Positions 43,094-51,786 of a stretch of 53,843 nucleotides of DNA are shown here, piece after piece; the stretch's first letter is position 1; the number at the start of each line of letters is the position of its first letter. The notes beneath the pieces are model-generated. The model was given only the letters and a program-made list of their open reading frames with translations. It was not told where the DNA came from and did no database searches. Position numbers and translations under genes: made by a program. The stretch comes from Eubacteriales bacterium. Its GTDB lineage: Bacteria > Bacillota > Clostridia > Oscillospirales > Oscillospiraceae. Location of the stretch: assembly GCA_030533415.1 (NCBI GenBank), contig JAUNJE010000014.1, positions 1 through 53,843 of the forward strand, read 5' to 3'.

Positions 43094-44746
43094 TACTTCG
43101 GAAATTACAGGCAGGATCATGGGATTGCGCTTGGTGGTCTTGTACAGGTAGCCGCTCAGGTCGTTCTTGATGGCGGACTTGATGGAAGACCAGTCCCGGA
43201 TATGCTTGCGCTGGCAGCGCTCAATGGCCTCCATGGCAACGCCTTGCAGGGAGTCCATCAGCTCCTCGGACTCTTTCACATAGATGAAGCCGCGGGTGAT
43301 GATGTCAGGGCCGGTAAGAACGCTGCCGTCCTCGGCGTTGAGGTTCACGCAGACCACGATCATGCCGTCCTCGGCCAGGTGCTTCCGGTCCCGGAGAACC
43401 ACGCTGCCCACGTCGCCTACGCCGCTGCCGTCCACAAAGACCTTGCCGGCGGGGACGGTGCCTTTGAGTTTGCAGGTCTTTCCGGTCAGTTCGAACATGG
43501 AGCCGATTTCTCCGATCAGAATGTTCTTGGGGTTCATGCCCATTTGCTGGGCCAGCTTGGAATGGAGCTGCAAATGCCGCTGTTCGCCGTGGACGGGCAG
43601 GAAGAATTTGGGCTTTACCAGGGCGTGGACGATTTTCAGCTCCTCCTGGCAGGCATGGCCGGAAACATGGAGGCCCTCGCTTTTTTCATAGACCACATCG
43701 GCGCCCTTGCGGTACAGCTCGTTGATGATTTTGGAAATGGCCTTCTCGTTGCCGGGGATGGCGGAGGCGGAAATGATGATCCGGTCTCCTGCGGTGATGT
43801 CCACCTGCTTGTGGGTGTTGAAGGCCATGCGGTACAGGGCGGACATGTTTTCGCCCTGGGAGCCGGTGGAGACGATGACCAGCTTGTTCTTGGGCAGGCT
43901 GTTGATGGTGGCAAGGTCGACGATGGTGCCCTGTTTTACCTTCAGATAGCCCAGCTCCTGGGCGACCTTCAGCATGTTTTCCATGCTCCGCCCGGTAACG
44001 GCGACTTTCCGGCCGTAGCGCTGGGCTGTGGCCAGAATGGACTGGATCCGGTGCATGTTGGAGGCAAAGGTGGTCACAATGATCCGCTGGTCGCAGTTCT
44101 TGAACTGGCGGTCCAGGCTCTCCGCCACCAGATTCTCACTGGGGGTGTAACCGCTTCGCTCAACATTGGTGGAGTCGGCCAGCAGGGCCAGAACGCCCTG
44201 ATTGCCCAATTCGCCCAGGCGGGCCAGATCCATCATGCCGTCCTTTGCGGTGGGATCGATCTTGAAATCACCGGTGAAAATGACCGTGCCCACGGGGGTG
44301 TGGATGGCGAAGGCCACCGCGTCGGCGATGGAATGGTTTACATGAATGAACTCCACGGTAAAGCAGCCGGCCTTGACCACGTCACCGGGCTTGTGGGTAA
44401 TCAGCTTGACCTTGTCGGCCAGCCTGTGCTCTTCCAGCTTCAGCTTGATCAGGCCGTTGGTCATGGCGGTACCGTGGATGGGGCAGTTGACCTGCTGCAT
44501 GGCATAGGGAATGGAGCCAATGTGGTCCTCGTGCCCGTGGGTGATGAAGAAGCCCCGCAGCTTTTTCTGGTTTGCCACCAGATAAGAGAAATCGGGGATC
44601 ACCAGATCCACCCCGTACATGTCCTCCTCGGGGAAGCCCACGCCGCAGTCAATGACGATCATGTCCTTGCCGTATTCCAGGACGGTGATGTTTTTTCCAA
44701 TCTCATCCAAACCACCCAGGGGGATGATTTTTAATTTTTCTGCCAA
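43091..44746 (-). CDS. rnj: Ribonuclease J
   Basis: A 551-residue metallo-beta-lactamase/beta-CASP nuclease. HGHEDHIGSIPY is the metal site; TGDFKIDPT, STNVERSGYTPSE and VSTGSQGENMSAL are beta-CASP motifs; and a C-terminal domain ends the protein. It degrades RNA 5' to 3' and can cut internally. TTG 44746, 7 bases after AAAGGAG, begins the usual LAEKLKIIPLGG. The open frame to 45406 overlaps the divergent gdpP promoter and is not used. An extended -10 (TGtTATACT, 44959-44951) lies about 200 bases upstream. Confidence 0.94.
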   Translation of the reverse strand: MAEKLKIIPLGGLDEIGKNITVLEYGKDMIVIDCGVGFPEEDMYGVDLVIPDFSYLVANQKKLRGFFITHGHEDHIGSIPYAMQQVNCPIHGTAMTNGLIKLKLEEHRLADKVKLITHKPGDVVKAGCFTVEFIHVNHSIADAVAFAIHTPVGTVIFTGDFKIDPTAKDGMMDLARLGELGNQGVLALLADSTNVERSGYTPSENLVAESLDRQFKNCDQRIIVTTFASNMHRIQSILATAQRYGRKVAVTGRSMENMLKVAQELGYLKVKQGTIVDLATINSLPKNKLVIVSTGSQGENMSALYRMAFNTHKQVDITAGDRIIISASAIPGNEKAISKIINELYRKGADVVYEKSEGLHVSGHACQEELKIVHALVKPKFFLPVHGEQRHLQLHSKLAQQMGMNPKNILIGEIGSMFELTGKTCKLKGTVPAGKVFVDGSGVGDVGSVVLRDRKHLAEDGMIVVCVNLNAEDGSVLTGPDIITRGFIYVKESEELMDSLQGVAMEAIERCQRKHIRDWSSIKSAIKNDLSGYLYKTTKRNPMILPVISEV

Positions 44747-44950
44747 AAAAATACTCCTTTCAAAAATTACGTCCCGTGTATTATCGGACGCTGATAAAAT
44801 AGACGCAACAAACAAGCAACCATCCTCTCCAAAATGCGGCCCTGAATCGCCTTTTTTGGGAAAATGCCTGCAAAATTTCTGTTTACGCGGCAAAATGCGC
44901 CGCTTATTTTTAGGATGCCCGGGAAAGCCCGTCCCGACGCTGTCTACGAT

Positions 44951-44959
44951 AGTATAACA
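44951..44959 (-). promoter_or_regulatory. Extended -10 promoter of rnj
   Basis: TGtTATACT on the minus strand with a weak -35. The leader would be about 200 bases, divergent from gdpP. Confidence 0.45.
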
Positions 44960-45023
44960 CAAAAACAGGAAAAAGTATACCATTATTTTTGAATGGTTTT
45001 TTACGGAATTGAAGGAAAACCTG

Positions 45024-45052
45024 TTGCAGGATTTGGATGGATTTGCTATAAT
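45024..45052 (+). promoter_or_regulatory. gdpP operon promoter
   Basis: TTGCAG (45024-45029), 17-base spacer, perfect TATAAT (45047-45052). The start near 45059 gives a 50-base leader before GTG 45110. Confidence 0.7.
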
Positions 45053-45109
45053 ATCGGGTATAGTATGGATTATTACGGCATATCGTGGCTTGAAGGAGGC
45101 GGGAAACAG

Positions 45110-47086
45110 GTGAAGAGAAAACTGGGAAGACTGTTGCGGCCCGGAATGGGGATGTACTTTTTTGTTATGGCGGCGTTCTGCGCGGCGGCGCTGCTGGAGG
45201 AACACTACTGGCTGGCGGCGGCGGAGACTGGGGTCACGCTGCTGGTGTTTATGCTCTATGTCATGAACCGGGCCCGCCGGGACCGTCAGATCCAGCAGTA
45301 TATCCAGGCGGCTTCCAATACCATGGAGGCGACAAGTCAAGGCGAAAGTCCTCTGCCTGCGGTTCTGACCCGCTTGGGGGACGGCGGCATCATTTGGGCC
45401 AACCACCGTTTCAGCGAGTTGACCGGATATGCCGATACGATGATGGAGCAGAACCTGGAGGAGGTACTTCCGGGCTTTACTACAGACTGGCTGGCGGCCG
45501 GAAAGACGGAATGCCCCCAGGATGTAACGCTCGGCTCCCGGCGCTACCGTGTTTACGGCACCACCATCCGGGCGGAGGACAGCAAGGGGACTATGCTGGG
45601 CGTGTTGTATTTCAGCGATTTGACAGAACTGTATCAGGTGCGGGATGAGTATATCCGGTCCCGTCCTGTGGTTTCCATCATCCTCATTGATAACTATGAG
45701 GAACTGACCAAGAACCTGACGGAAAGCGCTATTTCCACCCTAAACGGCAAGCTGGGTGATACCATCACCGGCTGGACGGAGGGTTACAATGGTTTGCTTC
45801 GCAAGCTGGAGCGGAACCGTTACCTGTTTATCTTTGAAAAACGGGATTTAAAGCGGGCAACGGAGGATAAATTCTCCCTGCTGGAAACCATTCATGAGAT
45901 CGTTAGTCCTACCGGACTGCCCGCCTCTATATCCATTGGTATGGGCGTGGATGGCGTGAGCTTTGAAGAGAGCTATGACTTTGCTTCGCTGAGCATCGAA
46001 ATGGCCCTGAGCCGGGGCGGAGACCAGGCGGTCATCAAGGACCGCTTCAACTTCACCTTCTACGGCGGCCGCAGCACCGAGGCAAATTACAGCAGTAAGG
46101 TCCGTTCCCGTGTCACCGCCAATTCCCTGATGGAGCTGATCGGGCAGAGCGGCCATGTGTTCATTATGGGCCATAAGAACGCCGACCTGGATGCCGTGGG
46201 CGCGGCGGTGGGCGTGTGCTGCCTGTGCCGCAAGAAGGGCAGGAAGGCCAATATTGTCATCGATCTGGAGCAGAACGCCGCCCAGAAGCTGATTGAGGAG
46301 ATCCGGGCGGAGCAGCAGTACCGGGATGTGTTCATTTCCGGCCAGGACGCCCTGCTGATGGCGGATAACCGCAGCATTCTGATCGTGGTGGACACCAACC
46401 GCCCGGACCAGGTGGAGTGCAAGCCTCTGCTGGAAGCCATTTCCAAGGTCTGCGTGATCGACCACCACCGCCGCGCGGCGGATTACATCAGTCCCGTGGT
46501 GGTCAACCTCCATGAGACCTATGCCTCCTCCGCCGCGGAGCTGGTGACGGAGATTTTGCTCTACGCGGTGGAGAAGAAGGACGTGCTGCCCATTGAGGCC
46601 AAGAGCCTGCTGGCGGGCATCTGCCTGGACACCAAGTTTTTCAATGTCCGCACCGGTGAGCGGACCTTTGAGGCGGCCGCGGCCCTGCGGCGCATGGGCG
46701 CGGATACCACGGAGGTTAAGAAGCTGCTGCAAAACGACTTCCAGGACACCATGGCAAAGTACCAGATCATCAAATCCTCCCGGCTGTACCGCCAGGAGAT
46801 TGCCATTGCCGCGCTGAACACCGCTACCACCCGTGTCCTGGCAGCCCAGGCGGCAGATGAGCTGCTGAATATTGCGGGCATTACCGCTTCCTTTGTGATG
46901 TACCCGGACGGCGACCAGGTGATCATTTCCGCCAGAAGCATTGGCAGTGCCAATGTGCAGGTGATTCTGGAGCCTCTTGGCGGCGGCGGCAACACGGCTA
47001 CGGCAGGCGCCCAGCTGAAAAACACCAATGTCAAGGACGCCCTGGACCGGCTGGTGGAATCCATTGACAAGTTCTACGAGGAGTAA
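45110..47086 (+). CDS. gdpP: Cyclic-di-AMP phosphodiesterase GdpP
   Basis: A 658-residue membrane protein. Two N-terminal helices (residues about 12-55), a degenerate PAS domain (GIIWANHRFSELTGY), and a degenerate GGDEF domain (ISIGMGVDGVSFEESY with SRGGDQAV) precede the DHH/DHHA1 phosphodiesterase (ADLDAVGAAVG, VVDTNRPDQVE, CVIDHHRRAAD). It hydrolyses c-di-AMP. GTG 45110, 10 bases after AAGGAGG, is the likely start; the frame opens at 44993. Heads the gdpP-rplI-dnaB order known from Firmicutes. Confidence 0.94.
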   Translation: MKRKLGRLLRPGMGMYFFVMAAFCAAALLEEHYWLAAAETGVTLLVFMLYVMNRARRDRQIQQYIQAASNTMEATSQGESPLPAVLTRLGDGGIIWANHRFSELTGYADTMMEQNLEEVLPGFTTDWLAAGKTECPQDVTLGSRRYRVYGTTIRAEDSKGTMLGVLYFSDLTELYQVRDEYIRSRPVVSIILIDNYEELTKNLTESAISTLNGKLGDTITGWTEGYNGLLRKLERNRYLFIFEKRDLKRATEDKFSLLETIHEIVSPTGLPASISIGMGVDGVSFEESYDFASLSIEMALSRGGDQAVIKDRFNFTFYGGRSTEANYSSKVRSRVTANSLMELIGQSGHVFIMGHKNADLDAVGAAVGVCCLCRKKGRKANIVIDLEQNAAQKLIEEIRAEQQYRDVFISGQDALLMADNRSILIVVDTNRPDQVECKPLLEAISKVCVIDHHRRAADYISPVVVNLHETYASSAAELVTEILLYAVEKKDVLPIEAKSLLAGICLDTKFFNVRTGERTFEAAAALRRMGADTTEVKKLLQNDFQDTMAKYQIIKSSRLYRQEIAIAALNTATTRVLAAQAADELLNIAGITASFVMYPDGDQVIISARSIGSANVQVILEPLGGGGNTATAGAQLKNTNVKDALDRLVESIDKFYEE

Positions 47087-47110
47087 GGCCATTTTTGATA
47101 CGGATATTCC

Positions 47111-47252
47111 ATTAAAAAGTTTCATTTGCCAGAATGGAACGTTTTAATAGGAAGATCATTATGAGACGTGGTTTCGTGATTAGTTACCTCAATAATCACG
47201 AAAACGGCAACGCCGCCAGGCGGTGCCTTCTTTATAAAAATGAAATATTTAT
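47111..47252. repeat. Row of three hairpins between gdpP and rplI
   Basis: ATTAAAAAGTTTCATT against AATGGAACGTTTTAAT (47111-47148), TTTCGTGATTA against TAATCACGAAA (47172-47203, perfect), and GGCAACGCC against GGCGGTGCC (47206-47227). CTTTATAAAAATGAAAT (47230-47246) then matches the left arm of the palindrome at 22946-22994. The order resembles the array at 20374-20522. The first hairpin could end gdpP transcription in part. Confidence 0.65.
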
Positions 47253-47276
47253 CTATAATTTAAGGAGATAGTTACA

Positions 47277-47720
47277 ATGAAGGTTATTTTATTGCAGGAC
47301 GTTAAGGGCAAGGGAAAGAAGGGCCAGATGCTGGAGGTTTCCGACGGCTACGCCCGCAATTACATGCTGCCCAGAAAGCTGGCCATCGAGGCCACCCCCG
47401 ACGCCATCAACACCATGCGCATGAACGACAAGGCGGCCCAAGAGCGGATTGCCCGGGAGAAGGCCGAGGCTATGGCCGTTTCCAAGCAGCTGCGGGAAAT
47501 GACCGTTACCGTCACCGCCAAGGGCGGCGGCGCGGGCCGGCTGTTTGGTTCTGTGACCAACGCGGAAATCGCGGAGGCACTGGCAAAGACCGGTATCAAG
47601 CTGGACAAGCGGAAGATCGTCATTTCCGATCCGATTAAGAATGTGGGCACCTATACCGTCACCTGCAAGCTGGGCTATGAGATTTCCGCCCCTCTGACGG
47701 TTAAAATTGAAGAAGCCTAA
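47277..47720 (+). CDS. rplI: 50S ribosomal protein bL9
   Basis: A 147-residue protein. The N-terminal MKVILLQDVKGKGKKGQ and SDGYARNYMLPRKLA are the L9 signature, followed by a long connecting helix and a C-terminal RNA-binding domain. SD AAGGAG 9 bases upstream. Confidence 0.97.
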   Translation: MKVILLQDVKGKGKKGQMLEVSDGYARNYMLPRKLAIEATPDAINTMRMNDKAAQERIAREKAEAMAVSKQLREMTVTVTAKGGGAGRLFGSVTNAEIAEALAKTGIKLDKRKIVISDPIKNVGTYTVTCKLGYEISAPLTVKIEEA

Positions 47721-47803
47721 TATCCTAGCGGCGTCCATGGCCGGGGAGACATACTCCGGTGCGAAGAATTGTTTTGAAAATGGATTCCTTGGGAGATATT
47801 TTC

Positions 47804-48463
47804 ATGCCAGCAAATGCCAATTATAATAAGCTGATCAATCAGGCGGCGAAAACGGTTCTGAAAAAAGAGGGATTATTCCAGAAAGGCTCCTCCCGAATTT
47901 GGATAGATGATAATGGATGGTATTTGATCGTGGTAGAATTTCAACCAAGCAATTGGGAGAGAGGCTCCTATCTGAATGTTGGAATCCATTATCTTTGGGA
48001 TGAGAAAGGATATTTGAGTTTTGACTATGGACATCGGGTAGGCGGTTTTGTTCGTTTCGCGGGAAATGATGAAAAGTTTTATGCTGACATGCAAAGCGCA
48101 GCGGAAACTGCAATGCAAAAAGTAATGGAGTACCGCCAGTTTGCTGAGTTGACATATGCCAAAGAAATGATTATTGGGAATGAGAAGGCACAGAGTAAAA
48201 CTCGTGGATTGTACAATAACATGATGATTTGCGGTTTGTGCCAAGATTCCCGGGCAGTAGAGTATTTTGACCAATTGCTTTGCGAATTGCAATTTTCTCA
48301 GATTGGATGGGAAAAAGCGTACTACAGGGAATTGTCAGAAAAGATCGCGCCGATTATACAGGATACTGCCCGCATGCGTTCCTATATTTGTAATAAGATT
48401 GCGTGCCAGAGAGATTTTTGGCGCGCGAAGTCCGGAATGAAAAAACTGCGGGAAGATGATTGA
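47804..48463 (+). CDS. Unassigned protein between rplI and dnaB, AT-rich
   Basis: A 219-residue soluble protein. The start ATG 47804 follows GGGAG by 8 bases; the frame opens at 47759 with a GTG. FLIVVEFQPSNWERGSYLNVG-like beta strands (residues about 37-57; read from the frame as YLIVVEFQPSNWERGSYLNV) and a helical C-terminus suggest a DUF4304-like fold, but I cannot assign function. Clearly lower GC than rplI and dnaB, so probably a later insertion into a conserved gene pair. Confidence 0.75.
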   Translation: MPANANYNKLINQAAKTVLKKEGLFQKGSSRIWIDDNGWYLIVVEFQPSNWERGSYLNVGIHYLWDEKGYLSFDYGHRVGGFVRFAGNDEKFYADMQSAAETAMQKVMEYRQFAELTYAKEMIIGNEKAQSKTRGLYNNMMICGLCQDSRAVEYFDQLLCELQFSQIGWEKAYYRELSEKIAPIIQDTARMRSYICNKIACQRDFWRAKSGMKKLREDD

Positions 48464-48551
48464 TTACTTTATCGCCGTCATATTTTGCCGGATGGAGGAT
48501 AATCCACCTATACAGAGCGCACGCAAATGATTTTGGAAAGGAGAAGGAAAC

Positions 48552-49889
48552 ATGGACGAAGAATTGCTGCAGCGGCAGCAGCCCCAGTCCCTGGAGGCGG
48601 AGCAGGCTGTACTTGGCTCCATTCTCATTGACAGCCGCTGCATTACCGATGTGGTTGGCATCGTAAAGCCGGAGGATTTTTACCTCCAGCAGAACCGGGA
48701 GATTTACGAGACCATCTATACCATGTTCAATTTCTCCCAGACCATTGACCCCGTCACGGTTCTGGATAAGCTGAAAGAGCTGGGGTATTACCACGATAAT
48801 TCCCGGGATTACATCCTGCAGCTGATGGAGATCACCCCCACCGCCGCCAACGTGGTCCGCTATGCGGGCATCGTACGGGATAAGGCCATGCTCCGGGGCC
48901 TGGGACTGGCCGCGTCGGATATCACGGAGATGGTCTATGAAGAGGTGGGCACGCCTGCGGAAATGCTGGAGTCCGCCGAGAAAAAAATCTACGCTCTGCG
49001 AAAGGGGGAGCGGGGGGACAGCTTAGAGCATATCGGTACCACCCTGCACCGGGTCTTTGACCGCCTGACGGAACTGGCCCAGTCGGATTCCATGATTCCC
49101 GGCCTTTCCACGGGATTAAGGGACTTGGACAACAAAATCAACGGACTGAATAAATCGGACCTTCTGCTGATCGCCGCCCGCCCCGCCATGGGCAAATCCG
49201 CCTTTGCGCTGAATATCGGGGCCAATGTGGCGAAAAAGTACAAGAAAACCGTTGCTTTCTTTAGCCTGGAAATGTCCCGGGAGCAGTTGGCCATGCGTCT
49301 GCTGGCCAGCGAAAGCTTTGTGGAGCTGCAAAAGCTGTCCACGGGCAAGCTCAGCGAGGAGGAGTGGACGAAAATCTGCATGGCCTCCGCCGCCCTGAGC
49401 CAGACGGACATCCGCATTGACGACAATCCCTCCGTCACCGTGGCGGACATCAACGCAAAATGCCGCCGCCTGGACAATCTGGGCCTTGTCATCATCGACT
49501 ACCTGCAGCTGATGCAAGGCTCCGGCTACGGTAAGAACAATGAAAACCGCGTGGTGGTGGTCAGTGAGATTTCCCGGTCCCTGAAGATCATGGCGAAGGA
49601 ACTGAACGTTCCCGTCATCTGCCTGAGCCAGCTGTCCCGTGCGGTGGAAAGCCGTACCGATAAGCGGCCCATTTTGTCGGACCTCCGGGAATCCGGCGCC
49701 ATTGAGCAGGATGCGGACTCCGTGATGTTCCTGCACAGGGATGAATATTATAATGAAAACACCGAGGAAAAGGGCGTGGCCGACTGCATCGTGGCGAAGA
49801 ACCGGCACGGCGAGACCGGCGCCGTGAAGCTGCAATGGATCGGCCAGTACCAGATCTTTGCCGACCGGGAGTGGAAGCATGCTGAATAA
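48552..49889 (+). CDS. dnaB: Replicative DNA helicase
   Basis: A 445-residue protein. The N-terminal helical domain begins PQSLEAEQAVLGS. The RecA-like domain has Walker A ARPAMGKSAFAL, VIIDYLQLM (Walker B) and the LSRAVESRTDKRPILSDLRESG arginine-finger region. It unwinds DNA at the replication fork. SD AGGAG 8 bases before ATG. Its 3' end overlaps tilS. Confidence 0.97.
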   Translation: MDEELLQRQQPQSLEAEQAVLGSILIDSRCITDVVGIVKPEDFYLQQNREIYETIYTMFNFSQTIDPVTVLDKLKELGYYHDNSRDYILQLMEITPTAANVVRYAGIVRDKAMLRGLGLAASDITEMVYEEVGTPAEMLESAEKKIYALRKGERGDSLEHIGTTLHRVFDRLTELAQSDSMIPGLSTGLRDLDNKINGLNKSDLLLIAARPAMGKSAFALNIGANVAKKYKKTVAFFSLEMSREQLAMRLLASESFVELQKLSTGKLSEEEWTKICMASAALSQTDIRIDDNPSVTVADINAKCRRLDNLGLVIIDYLQLMQGSGYGKNNENRVVVVSEISRSLKIMAKELNVPVICLSQLSRAVESRTDKRPILSDLRESGAIEQDADSVMFLHRDEYYNENTEEKGVADCIVAKNRHGETGAVKLQWIGQYQIFADREWKHAE

Positions 49890-51147
49890 GCTATTGGCTT
49901 TCCTGCGGGAACGGGAGATGGTCGCGGCGGGAGATACGGTGGTTTGCGCCGTCTCCGGCGGGACGGATTCCGTGGCCCTGCTGTTTGCCCTGTATCTATT
50001 GAAAGAAAAGCTGAACATCCATTTGGAGGCCGCCCATTTCAACCACCACCTCCGGGGAGAGGAGTCCGACCGGGACGAGGCCTTTGTCCGCGATCTCTGC
50101 GGCCGTTATGAAATCCCCCTTCATGTGGCTTCCGGGAATGTAACGGCGGGAAAAAAGGGGCTGGAGGCCGCCGCCCGGGACGCCCGGTATGCGTTTCTGC
50201 GGGGCCTGGACGGGAAAATCGCCACGGCCCATACGGCGGACGACAACGCGGAAACGGTGCTGATGCACCTTGTCCGGGGCACCGGGCTGAAGGGCCTAGG
50301 GGGGATCCCCCCGGTGCAGGGGCACATCATCCGCCCGCTGCTGACGGTGACCCGGCAGGAGACGGAAGGCTTCCTGGAAACCTGGTGCCTTTCCCATGTG
50401 GAGGACAGCTCCAACCACACCGATGAATTTCTGCGCAACCGCATCCGCCGCCATGTGATGCCTTTGCTGAAGTCGGAGAATCCCCGGTTGGCGGAAAATC
50501 TTTCCCAAATGGCCCTGCGGCTGCGGGAGGATGCGGATTACCTTTCTTCCCAGGCGGAATTTGACGATCTGCCCACGGTGGAGGCTTTGAAAACCATGCA
50601 CAGTGCCCGGCGCAGCCGGATTTTGGAGCGTTTTCTGCGGCAAAGCGGGGTGAAGGAGCCGGAGGAATCCCACATTGCCATGGCCGAAGCGCTGGTGTTT
50701 TCCGATAAGCCCTCGGCCCGGGCCAGTTTTCCCGGCGGTGTGACCATCGCGCGAAGATATGACCGGCTGGTGGCCCTGGGGGAGGATGCGCCCCTGGAAA
50801 CGGTGAGCCTTCCCTGCCCCGGGGAAGCGGCGCTTCCCGGTCTGCGGGTCATCTGCATGCCAGCGGAGCGGATCATCAACACGGCGGAGGCCTTTACGGT
50901 GGTCCCGTCGGGAAGCCTGATCCTGCGTGCCCGGCAAAGCGGCGATGCCATCCGCTTAAGCGGGGGAACGAAAAGCCTGAAAAAACTCTTTATCGACCGG
51001 AAGATTCCGGCGGCGGAACGGCCCCGGATCCCGGTGCTTTGCGACGAAGACGGAATTTTGGGGGTATATGGCGTAGGCGTCCACCTGGACCGGGCGGCGA
51101 AAGCGCTTCCGGCGGTGACCATTCGCTTTGTCCGCGACCCTGAATAA
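49879..51147 (+). CDS. tilS: tRNA(Ile)-lysidine synthase
   Basis: A 422-residue PP-loop protein. SGGTDSVAL is the ATP-pyrophosphatase motif, followed by AAHFNHHLRGEESDRDE and TAHTADDNAETVLMHLVRG. Central and C-terminal substrate-binding domains follow. It makes lysidine at C34 of tRNA-Ile (CAU). ATG 49879 lies inside dnaB, 11 bases before the end of its stop, and GGGAG in the dnaB codons acts as SD site. It opens the tilS-hpt-ftsH order. Confidence 0.95.
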   Translation: MLNKLLAFLREREMVAAGDTVVCAVSGGTDSVALLFALYLLKEKLNIHLEAAHFNHHLRGEESDRDEAFVRDLCGRYEIPLHVASGNVTAGKKGLEAAARDARYAFLRGLDGKIATAHTADDNAETVLMHLVRGTGLKGLGGIPPVQGHIIRPLLTVTRQETEGFLETWCLSHVEDSSNHTDEFLRNRIRRHVMPLLKSENPRLAENLSQMALRLREDADYLSSQAEFDDLPTVEALKTMHSARRSRILERFLRQSGVKEPEESHIAMAEALVFSDKPSARASFPGGVTIARRYDRLVALGEDAPLETVSLPCPGEAALPGLRVICMPAERIINTAEAFTVVPSGSLILRARQSGDAIRLSGGTKSLKKLFIDRKIPAAERPRIPVLCDEDGILGVYGVGVHLDRAAKALPAVTIRFVRDPE

Positions 51148-51231
51148 CAGCGCGTTCCAAGGGAATCGGCTTCTGATGGAAATCCTTTCCGCAGAAGTGA
51201 ATATGATAAACTGAAAAAGGGAGACATAGAA

Positions 51232-51774
51232 ATGGAAAATGATATTCAGCAGATTCTTCTGACCGAGGAGCAGATCCAAAACCGCATCCAAGAGCTTGGA
51301 GAAGTGCTTACCGCCGAGTACGCGGACAAAGACCCTGTCATCGTTGGAGTTCTCAAGGGTGTGGTGGTGTTCTATGCGGACATGCTGCGGCAGATCAAGG
51401 TTCCCTGCCAGATCGACTTCATGTGGCTGTCCTCCTATTCCGGCACCAATTCCACCGGGAACATGCTGGTGCGGCAGGACATAACCGCCGACATCAAAGG
51501 CCGCCATGTGCTGATCCTGGAGGACATCTACGACACCGGCAATTCTCTGGACTTCACGGTCAGGCACCTGCTGGAAAAGGGGCCTGCCTCCCTGAAAATC
51601 TGCACTCTGCTGGATAAGCCTGAGCGCCGCAAGCCCGGCATCACGCTGAAGGCGGACTATGTGGGCTTTACCATTCCCAATGCCTTCGTGGTGGGCTACG
51701 GCCTGGATTATAACGAAAAATACCGGAATCTGCCCTTTGTGGGCATCCTGAAGCCGGAAGTTTATGAAAAATAA
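51232..51774 (+). CDS. hpt: Hypoxanthine phosphoribosyltransferase
   Basis: A 180-residue protein with the PRPP-binding loop VLILEDIYDTGNSLDF and the catalytic flexible region MWLSSYSGTNSTGN. It salvages hypoxanthine and guanine. TGaTAAACT (51204-51212) upstream could be a weak extended -10. It lies between tilS and ftsH as in most Firmicutes. Confidence 0.96.
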   Translation: MENDIQQILLTEEQIQNRIQELGEVLTAEYADKDPVIVGVLKGVVVFYADMLRQIKVPCQIDFMWLSSYSGTNSTGNMLVRQDITADIKGRHVLILEDIYDTGNSLDFTVRHLLEKGPASLKICTLLDKPERRKPGITLKADYVGFTIPNAFVVGYGLDYNEKYRNLPFVGILKPEVYEK

Positions 51775-51786
51775 GGAGAACATGAA

